Shown here piece by piece: positions 35,811-47,980 of a DNA stretch of 47,980 nucleotides. The DNA is from Acidithiobacillales bacterium SM1_46. GTDB taxonomy: Bacteria > Pseudomonadota > Gammaproteobacteria > Acidiferrobacterales > Sulfurifustaceae. Each line of letters starts with the position of its first letter. The stretch's first letter is position 1. The notes below the pieces were generated by a model. It did no database searches. It was given only the letters and a program-made list of their open reading frames with translations, and was not told where the DNA came from. Made by a program: the position numbers and the translations under genes. The DNA lies in the NCBI GenBank assembly GCA_001304215.1, contig LJVB01000002.1, forward strand, positions 1 to 47,980. Reading direction: 5' to 3'.

Positions 35811-36407
35811 TCACGCCTCGCGCCGCCCGGTCAGGGCGCGCGCCAGCGTACCGCGGTCCGTATACTCCAGCTCGCCGCCAACCGGCACGCCGTAAGCGAT
35901 GCGCGTGGCGCGAATTCCGTGCGCACGAACCAACTCCGACAGGTAGTGAGCAGTGGCCTCGCCCTCGACGGTGGGATTGGTGGCAAGCACTACTTCCTTG
36001 ACGCGCCCGGTGGCGAGCAGAGCCTCCAGACGGGCAATTCCCAGCTCCTCCGGCCCGATTCCATCGAGCGGCGAAAGCCTTCCCATCAGAACGTAGTAAA
36101 CACCGTTGTAGGCGCCGGACTGTTCGAGTGACACGAGATCCGAGGGTGTCTCAACCACGCACAACAGAGAGTGATCGCGACGCGACGATGCGCAGATCGC
36201 GCACAGCTCTTCCTCGGCGAAGTTGTTGCAGCGGGTGCAGTGGCGAATCTGCTCGGCAGCACTGGCGAGTGCCTGGGCAAGGATACGCATGCCCTCACGA
36301 TCACGCTCCAGCAAGTGCAGCGCCATGCGCTGGGCGCTCTTCGGTCCCACACCGGGCAAACGGCGTAGCGCCTCCTTGAGTGCCTCCAGGATGGTTTCCT
36401 GACTCAT
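35811..36407 (-). CDS. recR: Recombination mediator RecR
   Basis: Works with RecO (and RecF) to load RecA on SSB-coated gaps. The 198-residue protein has an HhH motif ([15 protein letters not shown]), a four-cysteine zinc site C57/C60/C69/C72 ([16 protein letters not shown]), a Toprim domain ([20 protein letters not shown]) and a C-terminal Walker-B-like region ([30 protein letters not shown]). It follows ybaB after 71 bp, in which no Shine-Dalgarno sequence or terminator is evident. Confidence 0.97.
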   Translation of the reverse strand: MSQETILEALKEALRRLPGVGPKSAQRMALHLLERDREGMRILAQALASAAEQIRHCTRCNNFAEEELCAICASSRRDHSLLCVVETPSDLVSLEQSGAYNGVYYVLMGRLSPLDGIGPEELGIARLEALLATGRVKEVVLATNPTVEGEATAHYLSELVRAHGIRATRIAYGVPVGGELEYTDRGTLARALTGRREA

Positions 36408-36478
36408 GCGCGAACACCGTTCGCACTCGACCTGGTCTGGCCCTTCGAACGCGCCGCGGTGATCGTTCCGGCGCCCAT

Positions 36479-36799
36479 TTAGAACGGAAGCTTGAGCCCC
36501 GGCACGTTGAGGCCGGCCGTAAGGCCCGACATGCGCTCCTGAGCCGTCTGTTCGACCTTGCGCACCGCATCGTTGATCGCAGCCGCGATCAGATCCTCCA
36601 GTACCTCCTTGTCCTCCTGCAGCAAAGAGGGATCAATCTGCACCTTGCGCACGTCATGGCGACCGCTCATGGTGACTGCTACCAATCCGCCGCCCGCGGC
36701 ACCGGTCACCTCGACCTTGGTGAGCTCTTCCTGCGCCTTCTTCAGGTTCTCTTGCATGGCCTGCGCCTGCTTGAGAATGTTGCCAATTCCACCGCGCAT
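36479..36799 (-). CDS. ybaB: YbaB/EbfC family nucleoid-associated protein
   Basis: Small DNA-binding protein that forms a tweezer-shaped dimer. The 106-residue sequence has the family core [51 protein letters not shown] and [16 protein letters not shown]. The ATG at 36799 has GGAGG about 5 nt upstream and lies 11 bp after dnaX. The dnaX-ybaB-recR order is conserved across gammaproteobacteria. Confidence 0.96.
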   Translation of the reverse strand: MRGGIGNILKQAQAMQENLKKAQEELTKVEVTGAAGGGLVAVTMSGRHDVRKVQIDPSLLQEDKEVLEDLIAAAINDAVRKVEQTAQERMSGLTAGLNVPGLKLPF

Positions 36800-36810
36800 G
36801 TTACCTCCGG

Positions 36811-38376
36811 TTACTTGGGCCGAATCGATGCCGGGTTTACCCGGGCACCGAAGGCCTGTTTGAGTGCTTCGACATTCGGGTCCTGCTCGATTGCGGCCAC
36901 GGCTGCCTGCTGGCGCTGATCCTGTTGACGACGCCGCTCCTGCGCCGGCGTCTCGCCGGCGGCCTCGCCCACGCGAATAGCGATGCGCAACGCACGGCCG
37001 AAATGCTGCTCCAAGGCCTCGCGCAGCGCAGTCTCGCGCTCGCGATTGAGGAGCGACGCGTGCGCCGCATTCAGCACCAGCTTGAGTCCATCATCAGCCG
37101 CCTCCTCGATGACCGAATTATTCGCCAACTCGCGCACCAACCCCCCGAGCTTGAGCTGCGCGACCACCGCGCTCCAACTGGACTCGCTTAGTGACGCTGC
37201 TGACGGCGCCGCGGGTACCACAACGGGCGCCGCGCCGCGGCTTGAAGTCTTCGAGGGCTTCGCACCGGGCAACGGCGCGGGACGAGTTTCGCCCACTGCC
37301 GCCGGCCGGAACACGAGCATGCGCAACAGCGTCATCTCCAGCGCGGTTCGCGGATCGGGTGCCGAGAACATATCGCGCCGGCCCATCAGGGCAATCTGAT
37401 AAAAGAGTTGCGTGTCTTCCGGCACCAGGCGCTGCGCGTGTGCCAGCACCCGCTCGCGCTCTGGTCCTTGCGCCAGTGCATCATCGGCTTGCGCCAACGC
37501 GATTCGATGCAATGTCCTCATCAGTTCATCCAGCAGCGCGCCGTAATCCGACTGATGCTCGGTGACCTCTTCCACCACCGCGAGCGTCCCCGCCGCATCC
37601 CCGTTTGCAAGTGCCGCGATCAGACGTTCCACACAGTCCTGGTTGATGGTTCCGAGCATGGCACGCACATCGGCATCTCGAAGCACTCCGCCGCCATAGG
37701 CAATGGCCTGATCAAGCAAGCTCAGCCCGTCGCGCATGCTGCCGTCGGCGGCCTGCGCCAGCAACGCGAGCGATGACCCATCGTATTCGACGCGCTCCAC
37801 GTCGAGAATCTTGCGCAGTTGCGTCTCAATTTGTTCGGGGCTGAGTCGCTTCAGCGAAAACTGCAGGCAGCGCGACAGCACAGTGACCGGCAGTTTCTGT
37901 GGATCGGTGGTGGCGAGAAGAAACTTGACGTGCGGCGGCGGCTCTTCGAGTGTCTTGAGCAGTGCGTTGAAGCTGTGCCCGGAAAGCATGTGCACCTCGT
38001 CGATCAGGTACACTTTGTAGCGCCCCCGCGTTGGCGCATATTGCACATTGTCGAGAAGCTCACGCGTGTCGTCGACTTTGGTGCGCGAAGCCGCGTCGAC
38101 CTCAATCAAGTCCACGAAACGCCCTTCGTCTACCTCACGACAGGCCGTGCACTCGCCGCATGGAGTAGAAGTCACACCGCGTTCACAGTTAAGGGACTTG
38201 GCGAGGATACGCGCGATCGTGGTCTTGCCGACGCCGCGCGTGCCCGTGAACAAGAAGGCATGGTGCAGCCGACCGTGATCGAGCGCATGCACCAGCGGGC
38301 GCACGACGTGGTCCTGCCCGACGAGCTCGGTGAAGGTGCGCGGGCGCCACTTTCGGGCGAGAACCTGATAGCTCAC
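36811..38376 (-). CDS. dnaX: DNA polymerase III subunits tau/gamma
   Basis: Clamp-loader ATPase. The AAA+ module has Walker [10 protein letters not shown] (45-53), a zinc site C64/C73/C76/C79, Walker B IDEVHMLS, sensor 1 [11 protein letters not shown] and the SRC arginine-finger motif ([10 protein letters not shown]). A Pro/Ala-rich linker (about 390-420) leads to a C-terminal domain for alpha binding. At 521 residues the protein is shorter than E. coli tau (643) but longer than gamma (431); no obvious A-run frameshift site was seen. The start is GTG at 38376, giving [20 protein letters not shown]. The 4.5S RNA gene lies directly upstream. Confidence 0.97.
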   Translation of the reverse strand: MSYQVLARKWRPRTFTELVGQDHVVRPLVHALDHGRLHHAFLFTGTRGVGKTTIARILAKSLNCERGVTSTPCGECTACREVDEGRFVDLIEVDAASRTKVDDTRELLDNVQYAPTRGRYKVYLIDEVHMLSGHSFNALLKTLEEPPPHVKFLLATTDPQKLPVTVLSRCLQFSLKRLSPEQIETQLRKILDVERVEYDGSSLALLAQAADGSMRDGLSLLDQAIAYGGGVLRDADVRAMLGTINQDCVERLIAALANGDAAGTLAVVEEVTEHQSDYGALLDELMRTLHRIALAQADDALAQGPERERVLAHAQRLVPEDTQLFYQIALMGRRDMFSAPDPRTALEMTLLRMLVFRPAAVGETRPAPLPGAKPSKTSSRGAAPVVVPAAPSAASLSESSWSAVVAQLKLGGLVRELANNSVIEEAADDGLKLVLNAAHASLLNRERETALREALEQHFGRALRIAIRVGEAAGETPAQERRRQQDQRQQAAVAAIEQDPNVEALKQAFGARVNPASIRPK

Positions 38377-38407
38377 GGAAACCTATGGACCTCGACTTTG
38401 GTCAGTC

Positions 38408-38435
38408 CCATCGCCTCGCTGGAGCGAGGAATGGG
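38408..38435 (-). terminator. Hairpin downstream of the 4.5S RNA
   Basis: CCTCG and CGAGG pair around a 6-nt loop, with outer pairs CCAT/ATGG, starting 1 nt beyond the RNA 3' end. There is no T tract before dnaX (38376), so it may define the RNA end by processing, or allow readthrough into dnaX. Confidence 0.4.
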
Positions 38436-38436
38436 T

Positions 38437-38550
38437 GGCGGCTCAAACCGGCCACACCCCGATACCCGAACCGGCTGCTGCGGCTGCTTCCTTCCGGACC
38501 TGACCGGGTTCACAACCTGTCGTCACCGAGGGGACCGGCTCTCGCCGCCG
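38437..38550 (-). ncRNA. ffs: Signal recognition particle 4.5S RNA
   Basis: The minus strand contains the near-invariant SRP domain IV sequence GGTCAGGTCCGGAAGGAAGC, which binds Ffh. The ends pair: GGCGGC (38544-38549) with GCCGCC (38437-38442), extended by GAGAGCCGG against CCGGTTTGAG, giving the single long hairpin of the small bacterial SRP RNA (about 114 nt, matching E. coli 4.5S). ffs upstream of dnaX is a common arrangement. The exact ends are inferred from base pairing. No clear promoter was found in the 205 bp to the right. Confidence 0.93.
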
Positions 38551-38755
38551 TAGTCATTTCATGGCAGAAGTCTACCATGTTGGCCGGTCAGCCGGCCGAA
38601 ACGCCCGCCACTGCTGACTTCTACCGCTGCCAGCACATTGCGCACGCGTTGCGCGCCCCTGCCCTCTGGTTTAACCTTCGCCGTCCGTCGGCGGCCGCAT
38701 ACGGCGTTCGCAGGGCTCGCAGGCTTGCATGGCGACCGTGCCGACACAGTTTTCT

Positions 38756-38847
<92 letters not shown>

Positions 38848-38854
38848 TCCAAAG

Positions 38855-38883
38855 AAAATGGAGCCTATTGGCTCCATTTTTTT
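38855..38883 (+). terminator. Intrinsic terminator of tRNA-Ser(GGA)
   Basis: AAAATGGAGCC (38855-38865) and GGCTCCATTTT (38870-38880) form a perfect 11-bp stem with a TATT loop, followed by further T residues to 38883. The A-rich left side could also make it act on the minus strand for the gene ending at 38953. Confidence 0.9.
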
Positions 38884-38952
38884 GTGCTCGCGAAGAATAC
38901 CGGGCCTCCACACGCATCGAGCAATTTTCCGGAGCATCCTCTCCAGGACTAC

Positions 38953-39996
38953 TCAACTGCCCCCTCGCGGCAATGTGCTCAATCCGCCGGCGAGCACGTA
39001 AACATCCAGGCCCCGCTCCGCCAACAGGAATGCCGCTGCCGTGCTGCGACTGCCGGTCTCGCAAAGCGCGACAAACTTTCGCGAGGCATCGAGCTGTGGC
39101 GCCTTCATTCGCAACAAATAGAGCGGCAGATTCACGCTCCCCTTTATTGAGCCTTGGCGAAATTCGTCTTCGGTGCGCACATCGAGAAGTCCCGCGCCGG
39201 CCTTCGCAAGCTCGCGCGCCTGCGCAAGCGTTACGGTCCGGACCAGCGGCGCCTTGAGCAGCGCATTGAAGTCGTCGGCACCGAGCCGCATCAGCACGCC
39301 TGACGTCAGCATCATTACCGTCGCATTGCGTGGTGCACCAGCGAGCAACGCCTCTTCGCCAAACCCCTGCCCCGCGTTAAGCTCTCCAAGCATCGCTACC
39401 TTTCCCGAGTCGGCCTTGCGCGACACATTAGCCCGCCCCTCGCGGATGACGTAGTAATGGTCCCCTCGGTCACCCTGCTTGATGATCACCTGCCCGGCCT
39501 TTACGTCGACTGGCTCAAACCGGGCAAACAGAGCGCTGATATTGGCCGCGGGCAACTGCTGAAACGTCTCTTGCCGCAAGAGCGTCATCATCCAGTCCGA
39601 GTCGGCGGACTGATCAAATTCGACCACCTCGATGCCACCGGCTTGAGCACTTTGCTCCAGAGTAATCAGTCGGTCGAGCAGGCTGCTGTCGATACGTGCA
39701 ATTGTTGCATCGCGTTTCACCACCCCCGAAGACTGCCGCGGCTTAAGCTGCGCCAATGCGTAGCGTGCTGCGTCACTACCGGCATCGACCAGCCGCTCAC
39801 TCCCTAGCTCCCTGGATCTCAGCAGCATGCCGCCTGACAACAGATATATTGAGTCGTGGTCGGTATCGCCTTCCCGAAAAACCGTCTGTCCCGCACGCAC
39901 CGATTCGATCGCGGCGCGACGCACGACCTCGCCGAGGCTTTCCTCAGACAGCGCGTTCAGCGGAATGAGATGTCGGAACAGGTCGATAGAAGTCAC
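38953..39996 (-). CDS. Double cyclic-nucleotide-binding-domain protein fused to a rhodanese
   Basis: A 347-residue cytoplasmic protein with two CAP-like cNMP-binding domains and a C-terminal rhodanese domain. Domain 1 (about 1-120, VRAGQTVFREGDTDHDSIYL) lacks a phosphate-binding cassette. Domain 2 (about 140-250) keeps it: GFGEEALLAGAPRNATV has the ribose-binding Glu and phosphate-binding Arg. The rhodanese part (LDVRTEDEFRQGSIKGSVNL) has active-site loop CETGSRS with its Cys. No DNA-binding domain is seen, so it is probably a ligand-gated sulfurtransferase or redox sensor; the ligand and partner are unknown. The start is GTG at 39996 without a Shine-Dalgarno sequence; TAGAAT at 40024-40029 (minus strand) could be its -10. 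Confidence 0.85.
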   Translation of the reverse strand: MTSIDLFRHLIPLNALSEESLGEVVRRAAIESVRAGQTVFREGDTDHDSIYLLSGGMLLRSRELGSERLVDAGSDAARYALAQLKPRQSSGVVKRDATIARIDSSLLDRLITLEQSAQAGGIEVVEFDQSADSDWMMTLLRQETFQQLPAANISALFARFEPVDVKAGQVIIKQGDRGDHYYVIREGRANVSRKADSGKVAMLGELNAGQGFGEEALLAGAPRNATVMMLTSGVLMRLGADDFNALLKAPLVRTVTLAQARELAKAGAGLLDVRTEDEFRQGSIKGSVNLPLYLLRMKAPQLDASRKFVALCETGSRSTAAAFLLAERGLDVYVLAGGLSTLPRGGS

Positions 39997-40084
39997 GGCA
40001 TCGCGAGTCAGATCAGTGTCGCCATTCTAGCAACGCGGATCGGCAGCCGACACCCGAGTTCGCTGACTGTGATGCACCAAGAGC

Positions 40085-40109
40085 AAAGGGGCCCCGGCGG
40101 GGCCCCTTT
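40085..40109 (-). terminator. Strong hairpin terminator after tRNA-Ser(CGA)
   Basis: AAAGGGGCCCC (40085-40095) and GGGGCCCCTTT (40099-40109) form a perfect 11-bp stem with a 3-nt loop, beginning 11 nt beyond the tRNA 3' end. On the minus strand only TTT, then GCTCTT, follows; on the plus strand TTTCTTTG follows. It separates the tRNA from the cNMP-rhodanese gene. Confidence 0.75.
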
Positions 40110-40120
40110 CTTTGTCGACT

Positions 40121-40210
40121 TGGCGGAGAGGGTGGGATTTGAACCCACGGTGGACTTGCGCCCACGCCTGATTTCGAGTCAGGTACATTCAACCGCTCTG
40201 CCACCTCTCC
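40121..40210 (-). tRNA. tRNA-Ser (CGA anticodon)
   Basis: A 90-nt type II tRNA on the minus strand. GGAGAGG pairs with CCTCTCC, and G-CCA is encoded (CCA at 40121-40123). The anticodon stem-loop is CTGA-CTCGAAA-TCAG, so the anticodon is CGA, decoding UCG. There is a long variable arm (GTGGGCGCAAGTCCAC) and a GTTCAAATC T loop. Its acceptor stem is identical to that of tRNA-Ser(GGA) at 38756, in opposite orientation. Confidence 0.96.
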
Positions 40211-40221
40211 GGGGGCCGCAT

Positions 40222-40250
40222 AGGATACGTGGACTCAATGCCGCCCTCAA
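40222..40250 (-). promoter_or_regulatory. tRNA-Ser(CGA) promoter
   Basis: On the minus strand TTGAGG (40245-40250) and TATCCT (40222-40227) are 17 bp apart, each four of six consensus bases. The -10 is 11 nt before the mature tRNA 5' end, with a GC-rich discriminator (GCGGCCCCC), as is usual for stable-RNA promoters under stringent control. Confidence 0.6.
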
Positions 40251-40368
40251 CCCCGCGTTGGCCGCACTGCCGCGCTCTTTGGTGACAACCCTCTCACTCG
40301 CCGCTACGCTTGTTGACATGACCGGCCCGGCGCCCGCCGAACCTGTGTCGCGTAAGCATCTCCAAGGC

Positions 40369-43864
<3,496 letters not shown>

Positions 43865-43889
43865 GGGACGATCACACGAGCCTGGCTTG

Positions 43890-45381
<1,492 letters not shown>

Positions 45382-45486
45382 GGCCCGGCGGTCGGCGTTG
45401 ACGGCCCCCGGCGTCTCGCGTTAGTGTCAAACCCTACAAGAAATCGCTATCGCATAACCCCATTTTTTTCTACCCAGGAGGAATTC

Positions 45487-45792
45487 ATGAAGCACACTCT
45501 CTTGTGCACCGCCGTTGTCATCGCTCTCGCAGGCTGCGCCGGTGGTGGCGGGTCGGCTGCGACCGCCGATGAAGTCAGCAAGACCATCGCTCAGGCGGAA
45601 AACGAGATCATGCTTGCCAAGAAGGCGGACTCGCTCTGGACTAACACTGAGAAACACCTTGCGGCGGCTAAGGAAGCACAAAAGGCAGGCGACAATGACA
45701 AGGCCCTGAAGTCTGCCAAGAAGGCCATCAAGGAAGCCCAGGCCTCGGTGAAGCAGGCTGCAGATAACGCAAACCCGACGCCCACCTGGTAA
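45487..45792 (+). CDS. Small alanine/lysine-rich helical lipoprotein
   Basis: A 101-residue precursor starting at the ATG at 45487 with an ideal AGGAGG 5 nt upstream. The signal peptide ends in lipobox L14-A-G-C17 ([12 protein letters not shown]). The mature part, after a Gly/Ala linker, is one long predicted helix rich in Ala, Lys and Glu ([40 protein letters not shown]) ending in NPTPTW. It recalls alanine-zipper lipoproteins such as Lpp and DUF4398-type proteins, but the family is not certain. With a strong RBS and its own terminator it is probably monocistronic and highly expressed. Confidence 0.85.
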   Translation: MKHTLLCTAVVIALAGCAGGGGSAATADEVSKTIAQAENEIMLAKKADSLWTNTEKHLAAAKEAQKAGDNDKALKSAKKAIKEAQASVKQAADNANPTPTW

Positions 45793-45811
45793 GGGCATCG
45801 GCGTAGCAAGG

Positions 45812-45845
45812 AAAAGGCCGGGTTTGCCCGGCCTTTTTTCTTTTT
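45812..45845 (+). terminator. Intrinsic terminator of the small lipoprotein gene
   Basis: AAAAGGCCGGG (45812-45822) and CCCGGCCTTTT (45827-45837) form a perfect 11-bp stem with a TTTG loop, followed by TTCTTTTT. It starts 20 nt after the stop codon. Confidence 0.93.
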
Positions 45846-45868
45846 AGCACTGGCGCTATGGTTGCGCG

Positions 45869-47218
45869 ATGCTGTCCACAACCAGCACTAATTCCCTGCG
45901 CGACATTTACAACGTGTCCCGCCTCAACCGGGAGGCGAAGACTTTGCTGGAAGGCAGCTTTCCTGCCATCTGGATAGAAGGGGAACTCTCGAATCTTTCC
46001 CGCCCGGCCTCGGGTCATGTCTACTTTTCGCTCAAAGACGCTCAGGCCCAGGTGCGCTGCGCCTATTTTCGCCAGTACCAGCGTCCCCCCGCCCTGGCAA
46101 TTCGCGATGGACTTCATGTGCTGGCCCGCGCCCGGGTTAGCCTCTACGAGGGTCGTGGTGACTTCCAGCTCATCGTCGAGTACCTCGAAGAGGCTGGGGA
46201 AGGCGCGCGCAAACGAGCCTTTGAGCTACTCAAGCAGCGCCTGAGTGCCGAAGGACTATTCGACAGTGCCCACAAGCGACCCCTACCGCGCCTGCCACAT
46301 CGTATCGGGCTCATCACGTCGCCGAGTGGGGCCGTGCTCCACGACATCGTGACAACCTTGCGACGTCGTTTTCCTGCCATCTCCGTACTGCTGTATCCGG
46401 TACCGGTACAGGGCGAAGGTGCCGCGGAAAAGATTGCCGCGGCAATTCGCCTCGCCGGTGTGCGCCGCGACTGCGATGTGCTGATCGTCGCCCGCGGAGG
46501 TGGGACGCTCGAGGATCTCTGGGCCTTCAACGATGAGATCGTCGCGCGGACTATTTTCGATTGCCCCATCCCGATCGTTGCCGGCATTGGACACGAAGTT
46601 GACTTCACCATTGCCGACTTCGTCGCGGACGCTAGAGCTCCCACGCCGACTGCCGCGGCGGAGCTGTTGAGCCCCCATCAGGACGAGTGGCTCATGGCCT
46701 TTACCAACACCGGTCAGCGACTATTACGCAGCATGCGCCAGCGCCTCGAGCGCTCCAACCAGCATCTCGACTGGCTGACAGCACGCGTGGTGCATCCGCG
46801 CCAACGCGTTGCCTTGATGCGCGAGCGCCTCGAGGCGATGCGTCGTCATCTCGGAGCAGGTGCGCGCGCCCTGCTCGCAGCGATGTCCGCCCGCGAACAT
46901 TCGCTCGAGGCACGCCTGCGCGGCTGCTCCCCGGCCGCGCGATTACGGGCTACGGGCATTGACGAGGCGCATCTCCATCGGCGCCTGCAACTCGCCATGA
47001 CGCAGCGCCTGCGACGCAACCGTGAGCACCTGCACGAACAGGCTGCACGACTTAACACACTTAGCCCCCTGGGAACGCTTGCGCGCGGTTACGCTATCGT
47101 TCGCAAGGCGGGTATGATCGTGCGCGATGTATCGGGAATCCGACCGGGCGACAAAATCGAGGCCCGCGTCGCGCATGGTGAGCTCGCCTGTGTCGTGGAA
47201 TCACGCCGTGAATCCTAG
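45869..47218 (+). CDS. xseA: Exodeoxyribonuclease VII large subunit
   Basis: Catalytic subunit of ExoVII, which degrades single-stranded DNA to oligonucleotides. The 449-residue protein (E. coli 456) has an N-terminal OB fold (YNVSRLNREAKTLLEGSFPA, LSRPASGHVYFSLKD), the catalytic domain with GLITSPSGAVLHDIVTTLRR, VARGGGTLEDLWAFNDEIVA and AGIGHEVDFTIADFVADARA, then a long coiled-coil that binds XseB and a C-terminal LARGYAIVR segment. No Shine-Dalgarno sequence precedes the ATG; TATGGT lies 6 nt upstream. xseB is not in the window. Confidence 0.97.
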   Translation: MLSTTSTNSLRDIYNVSRLNREAKTLLEGSFPAIWIEGELSNLSRPASGHVYFSLKDAQAQVRCAYFRQYQRPPALAIRDGLHVLARARVSLYEGRGDFQLIVEYLEEAGEGARKRAFELLKQRLSAEGLFDSAHKRPLPRLPHRIGLITSPSGAVLHDIVTTLRRRFPAISVLLYPVPVQGEGAAEKIAAAIRLAGVRRDCDVLIVARGGGTLEDLWAFNDEIVARTIFDCPIPIVAGIGHEVDFTIADFVADARAPTPTAAAELLSPHQDEWLMAFTNTGQRLLRSMRQRLERSNQHLDWLTARVVHPRQRVALMRERLEAMRRHLGAGARALLAAMSAREHSLEARLRGCSPAARLRATGIDEAHLHRRLQLAMTQRLRRNREHLHEQAARLNTLSPLGTLARGYAIVRKAGMIVRDVSGIRPGDKIEARVAHGELACVVESRRES

Positions 47219-47980
47219 CTGCACCGCACTGGTGTTGGCCGCGTTCGTGGCTCCCGTCTTTGCGCAAACGCTGCCGCGCGCAGACCAGGTTCCGGGCGGG
47301 GTGGCGCTTGTCGACCTTGGTCCCGCCAGCGCCCCGCGACCAACTGCCCGATTTCAGGGCGAGCCTATCATGATCGTGAAGCACACTGATCGCTGGACCG
47401 CGGTTGTTGGTCTGCCGTTGTCGCTCAAACCGGGTGATCATGACCTCGACGTTCAAAGCAGCGGACAGAAGGTCGCCGCAACTTTCGCGGTGGCGGCAAA
47501 GCAATATCCGGCCCAGCACATTCGCATCAAGGAAAGGCGCATGGTCGATCCGGGGCCGGAAGACCTGAAACGCATTGCCCGTGACCAGGAGGTCATCCGC
47601 CGCGCCTTTGCCAGCTGGCGCGACGATCCCGCACCCCCGCTAAGCTTCGTTCTGCCAACCCAAGGGCGCCTGAGCAGTGAGTTCGGCTTACGTCGTTACT
47701 TCAATGGCCAGGCGCGCCAACCGCACAGTGGGCTCGACATCGCGGCACCCACCGGCACGGCCGTGTTAGCCCCCGCGGCCGGCGTGGTAGTGGCGATCGG
47801 CGACTACTTCTTCAATGGCAAGACCATTTTCATTGACCATGGCCAGGGCCTGGTCAGCATGTATAACCATCTCAGCCGTATAGCCGTCATCGACGGGGCG
47901 CAGGTCCGGCGTGGTGAACTGATTGGCAATGTGGGCGCGACCGGTCGTGTCACCGGCGCGCATCTTCACTGGACAGTGAG
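47208..47980 (+). CDS. M23 family peptidoglycan endopeptidase (3' end cut by window)
   Basis: Exported LytM-type protein. A GTG at 47208, overlapping the xseA end by 11 bp, starts MNPSCTALVLAAFVAPVFAQ, a signal peptide. About 150 residues of an N-terminal beta-rich domain (QGEPIMIVKHTDRWTAVVGL) precede the M23 domain, which shows the first zinc motif in QPHSGLDIAAPTG and the HLHW motif at the window edge. Both metal motifs are present, so it is probably an active endopeptidase and not an EnvC/NlpD-type activator. The C-terminal end lies outside the window. Coupling to xseA is likely. Confidence 0.93.
   Translation, partial: MNPSCTALVLAAFVAPVFAQTLPRADQVPGGVALVDLGPASAPRPTARFQGEPIMIVKHTDRWTAVVGLPLSLKPGDHDLDVQSSGQKVAATFAVAAKQYPAQHIRIKERRMVDPGPEDLKRIARDQEVIRRAFASWRDDPAPPLSFVLPTQGRLSSEFGLRRYFNGQARQPHSGLDIAAPTGTAVLAPAAGVVVAIGDYFFNGKTIFIDHGQGLVSMYNHLSRIAVIDGAQVRRGELIGNVGATGRVTGAHLHWTV

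Noticed and set aside
36811-37300. Programmed frameshift site in dnaX giving a short gamma form
   Set aside because: No A-run slippery sequence with a following hairpin was seen in the linker region; a single 521-residue product is the simpler reading.
38580-38600. GGCCGG/CCGGCC hairpin between ffs and tRNA-Ser(GGA)
   Set aside because: A short GC-rich stem with no T tract or adjacent gene end; too common in this base composition to call.
39856-40317. N-terminal extension of the mltF frame through tRNA-Ser(CGA)
   Set aside because: The extension crosses a well-formed tRNA and its terminator; the lipoprotein signal peptide starting at 40369 (or 40318) explains the gene.

Overview
The window is a compact, GC-rich bacterial chromosome segment carrying core housekeeping genes. 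Gene content and order point to a gammaproteobacterium: accA-dnaE-rnhB with the lipid A/outer-membrane cluster lpxB-lpxA-fabZ-lpxD-skp-bamA-rseP-dxr-cdsA-uppS-frr-pyrH-tsf-rpsB; map-glnD; amiC-tsaE-nnr facing queG and orn; dnaX-ybaB-recR behind the 4.5S RNA gene; and guaBA with tadA, mltF and xseA. The lipid A genes, BamA and Skp show a Gram-negative cell. LivFGMHK, the STE24-type protease and the small cytochrome c suggest an environmental, respiring lineage. The genus cannot be fixed from the sequence. No mobile element, CRISPR array, integron or phage gene was seen, and no gene-free stretch exceeds 300 bp.

Layout. (1) 1-18619, minus strand: one nearly gap-free chain from rpsB down to accA (translation, UMP kinase, ribosome recycling, isoprenoid carrier, phospholipid, outer-membrane assembly, lipid A, RNase HII, Pol III alpha, acetyl-CoA carboxylase). 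Many junctions are 1-14 bp overlaps with GTG or TTG starts, which implies translational coupling. (2) 18620-18867: divergent control region between rpsB and map. (3) 18868-22318, plus strand: map and glnD (nitrogen-status sensor). (4) 22362-27223, minus strand: a branched-chain-type amino-acid ABC transporter, with a strong terminator between the binding-protein gene and the permease genes. (5) 27317-30608, minus strand: amiC-tsaE-nnr, back to back with queG (plus), followed by convergent orn. (6) 32352-34240, plus strand: membrane protease, cytochrome c, pterin dehydratase. (7) 34256-38550, minus strand: 4.5S RNA, dnaX, ybaB, recR, then an ECF sigma factor with an atypical membrane partner. 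(8) 38756-40210: two tRNA-Ser genes in inverted orientation flanking a cyclic-nucleotide-domain/rhodanese fusion. (9) 40369-47980: mltF facing guaB-guaA-tadA, a small lipoprotein with its own terminator, xseA and a truncated M23 peptidase.

No clearly new multi-gene system was found. The items most worth a second look are the sigma/anti-sigma-like pair with an uncharacterised periplasmic domain, the recurrent placement of -10-like hexamers 5-7 nt before start codons (leaderless mRNAs; guaB has a perfect TATAAT), the 18-bp palindrome and extra RBS-ORF in the rpsB control region, and the degenerate-plus-intact cNMP domains fused to a rhodanese. All start sites were chosen by reading Shine-Dalgarno sequences, overlaps and remembered family N-termini; no alignment or database search was run.
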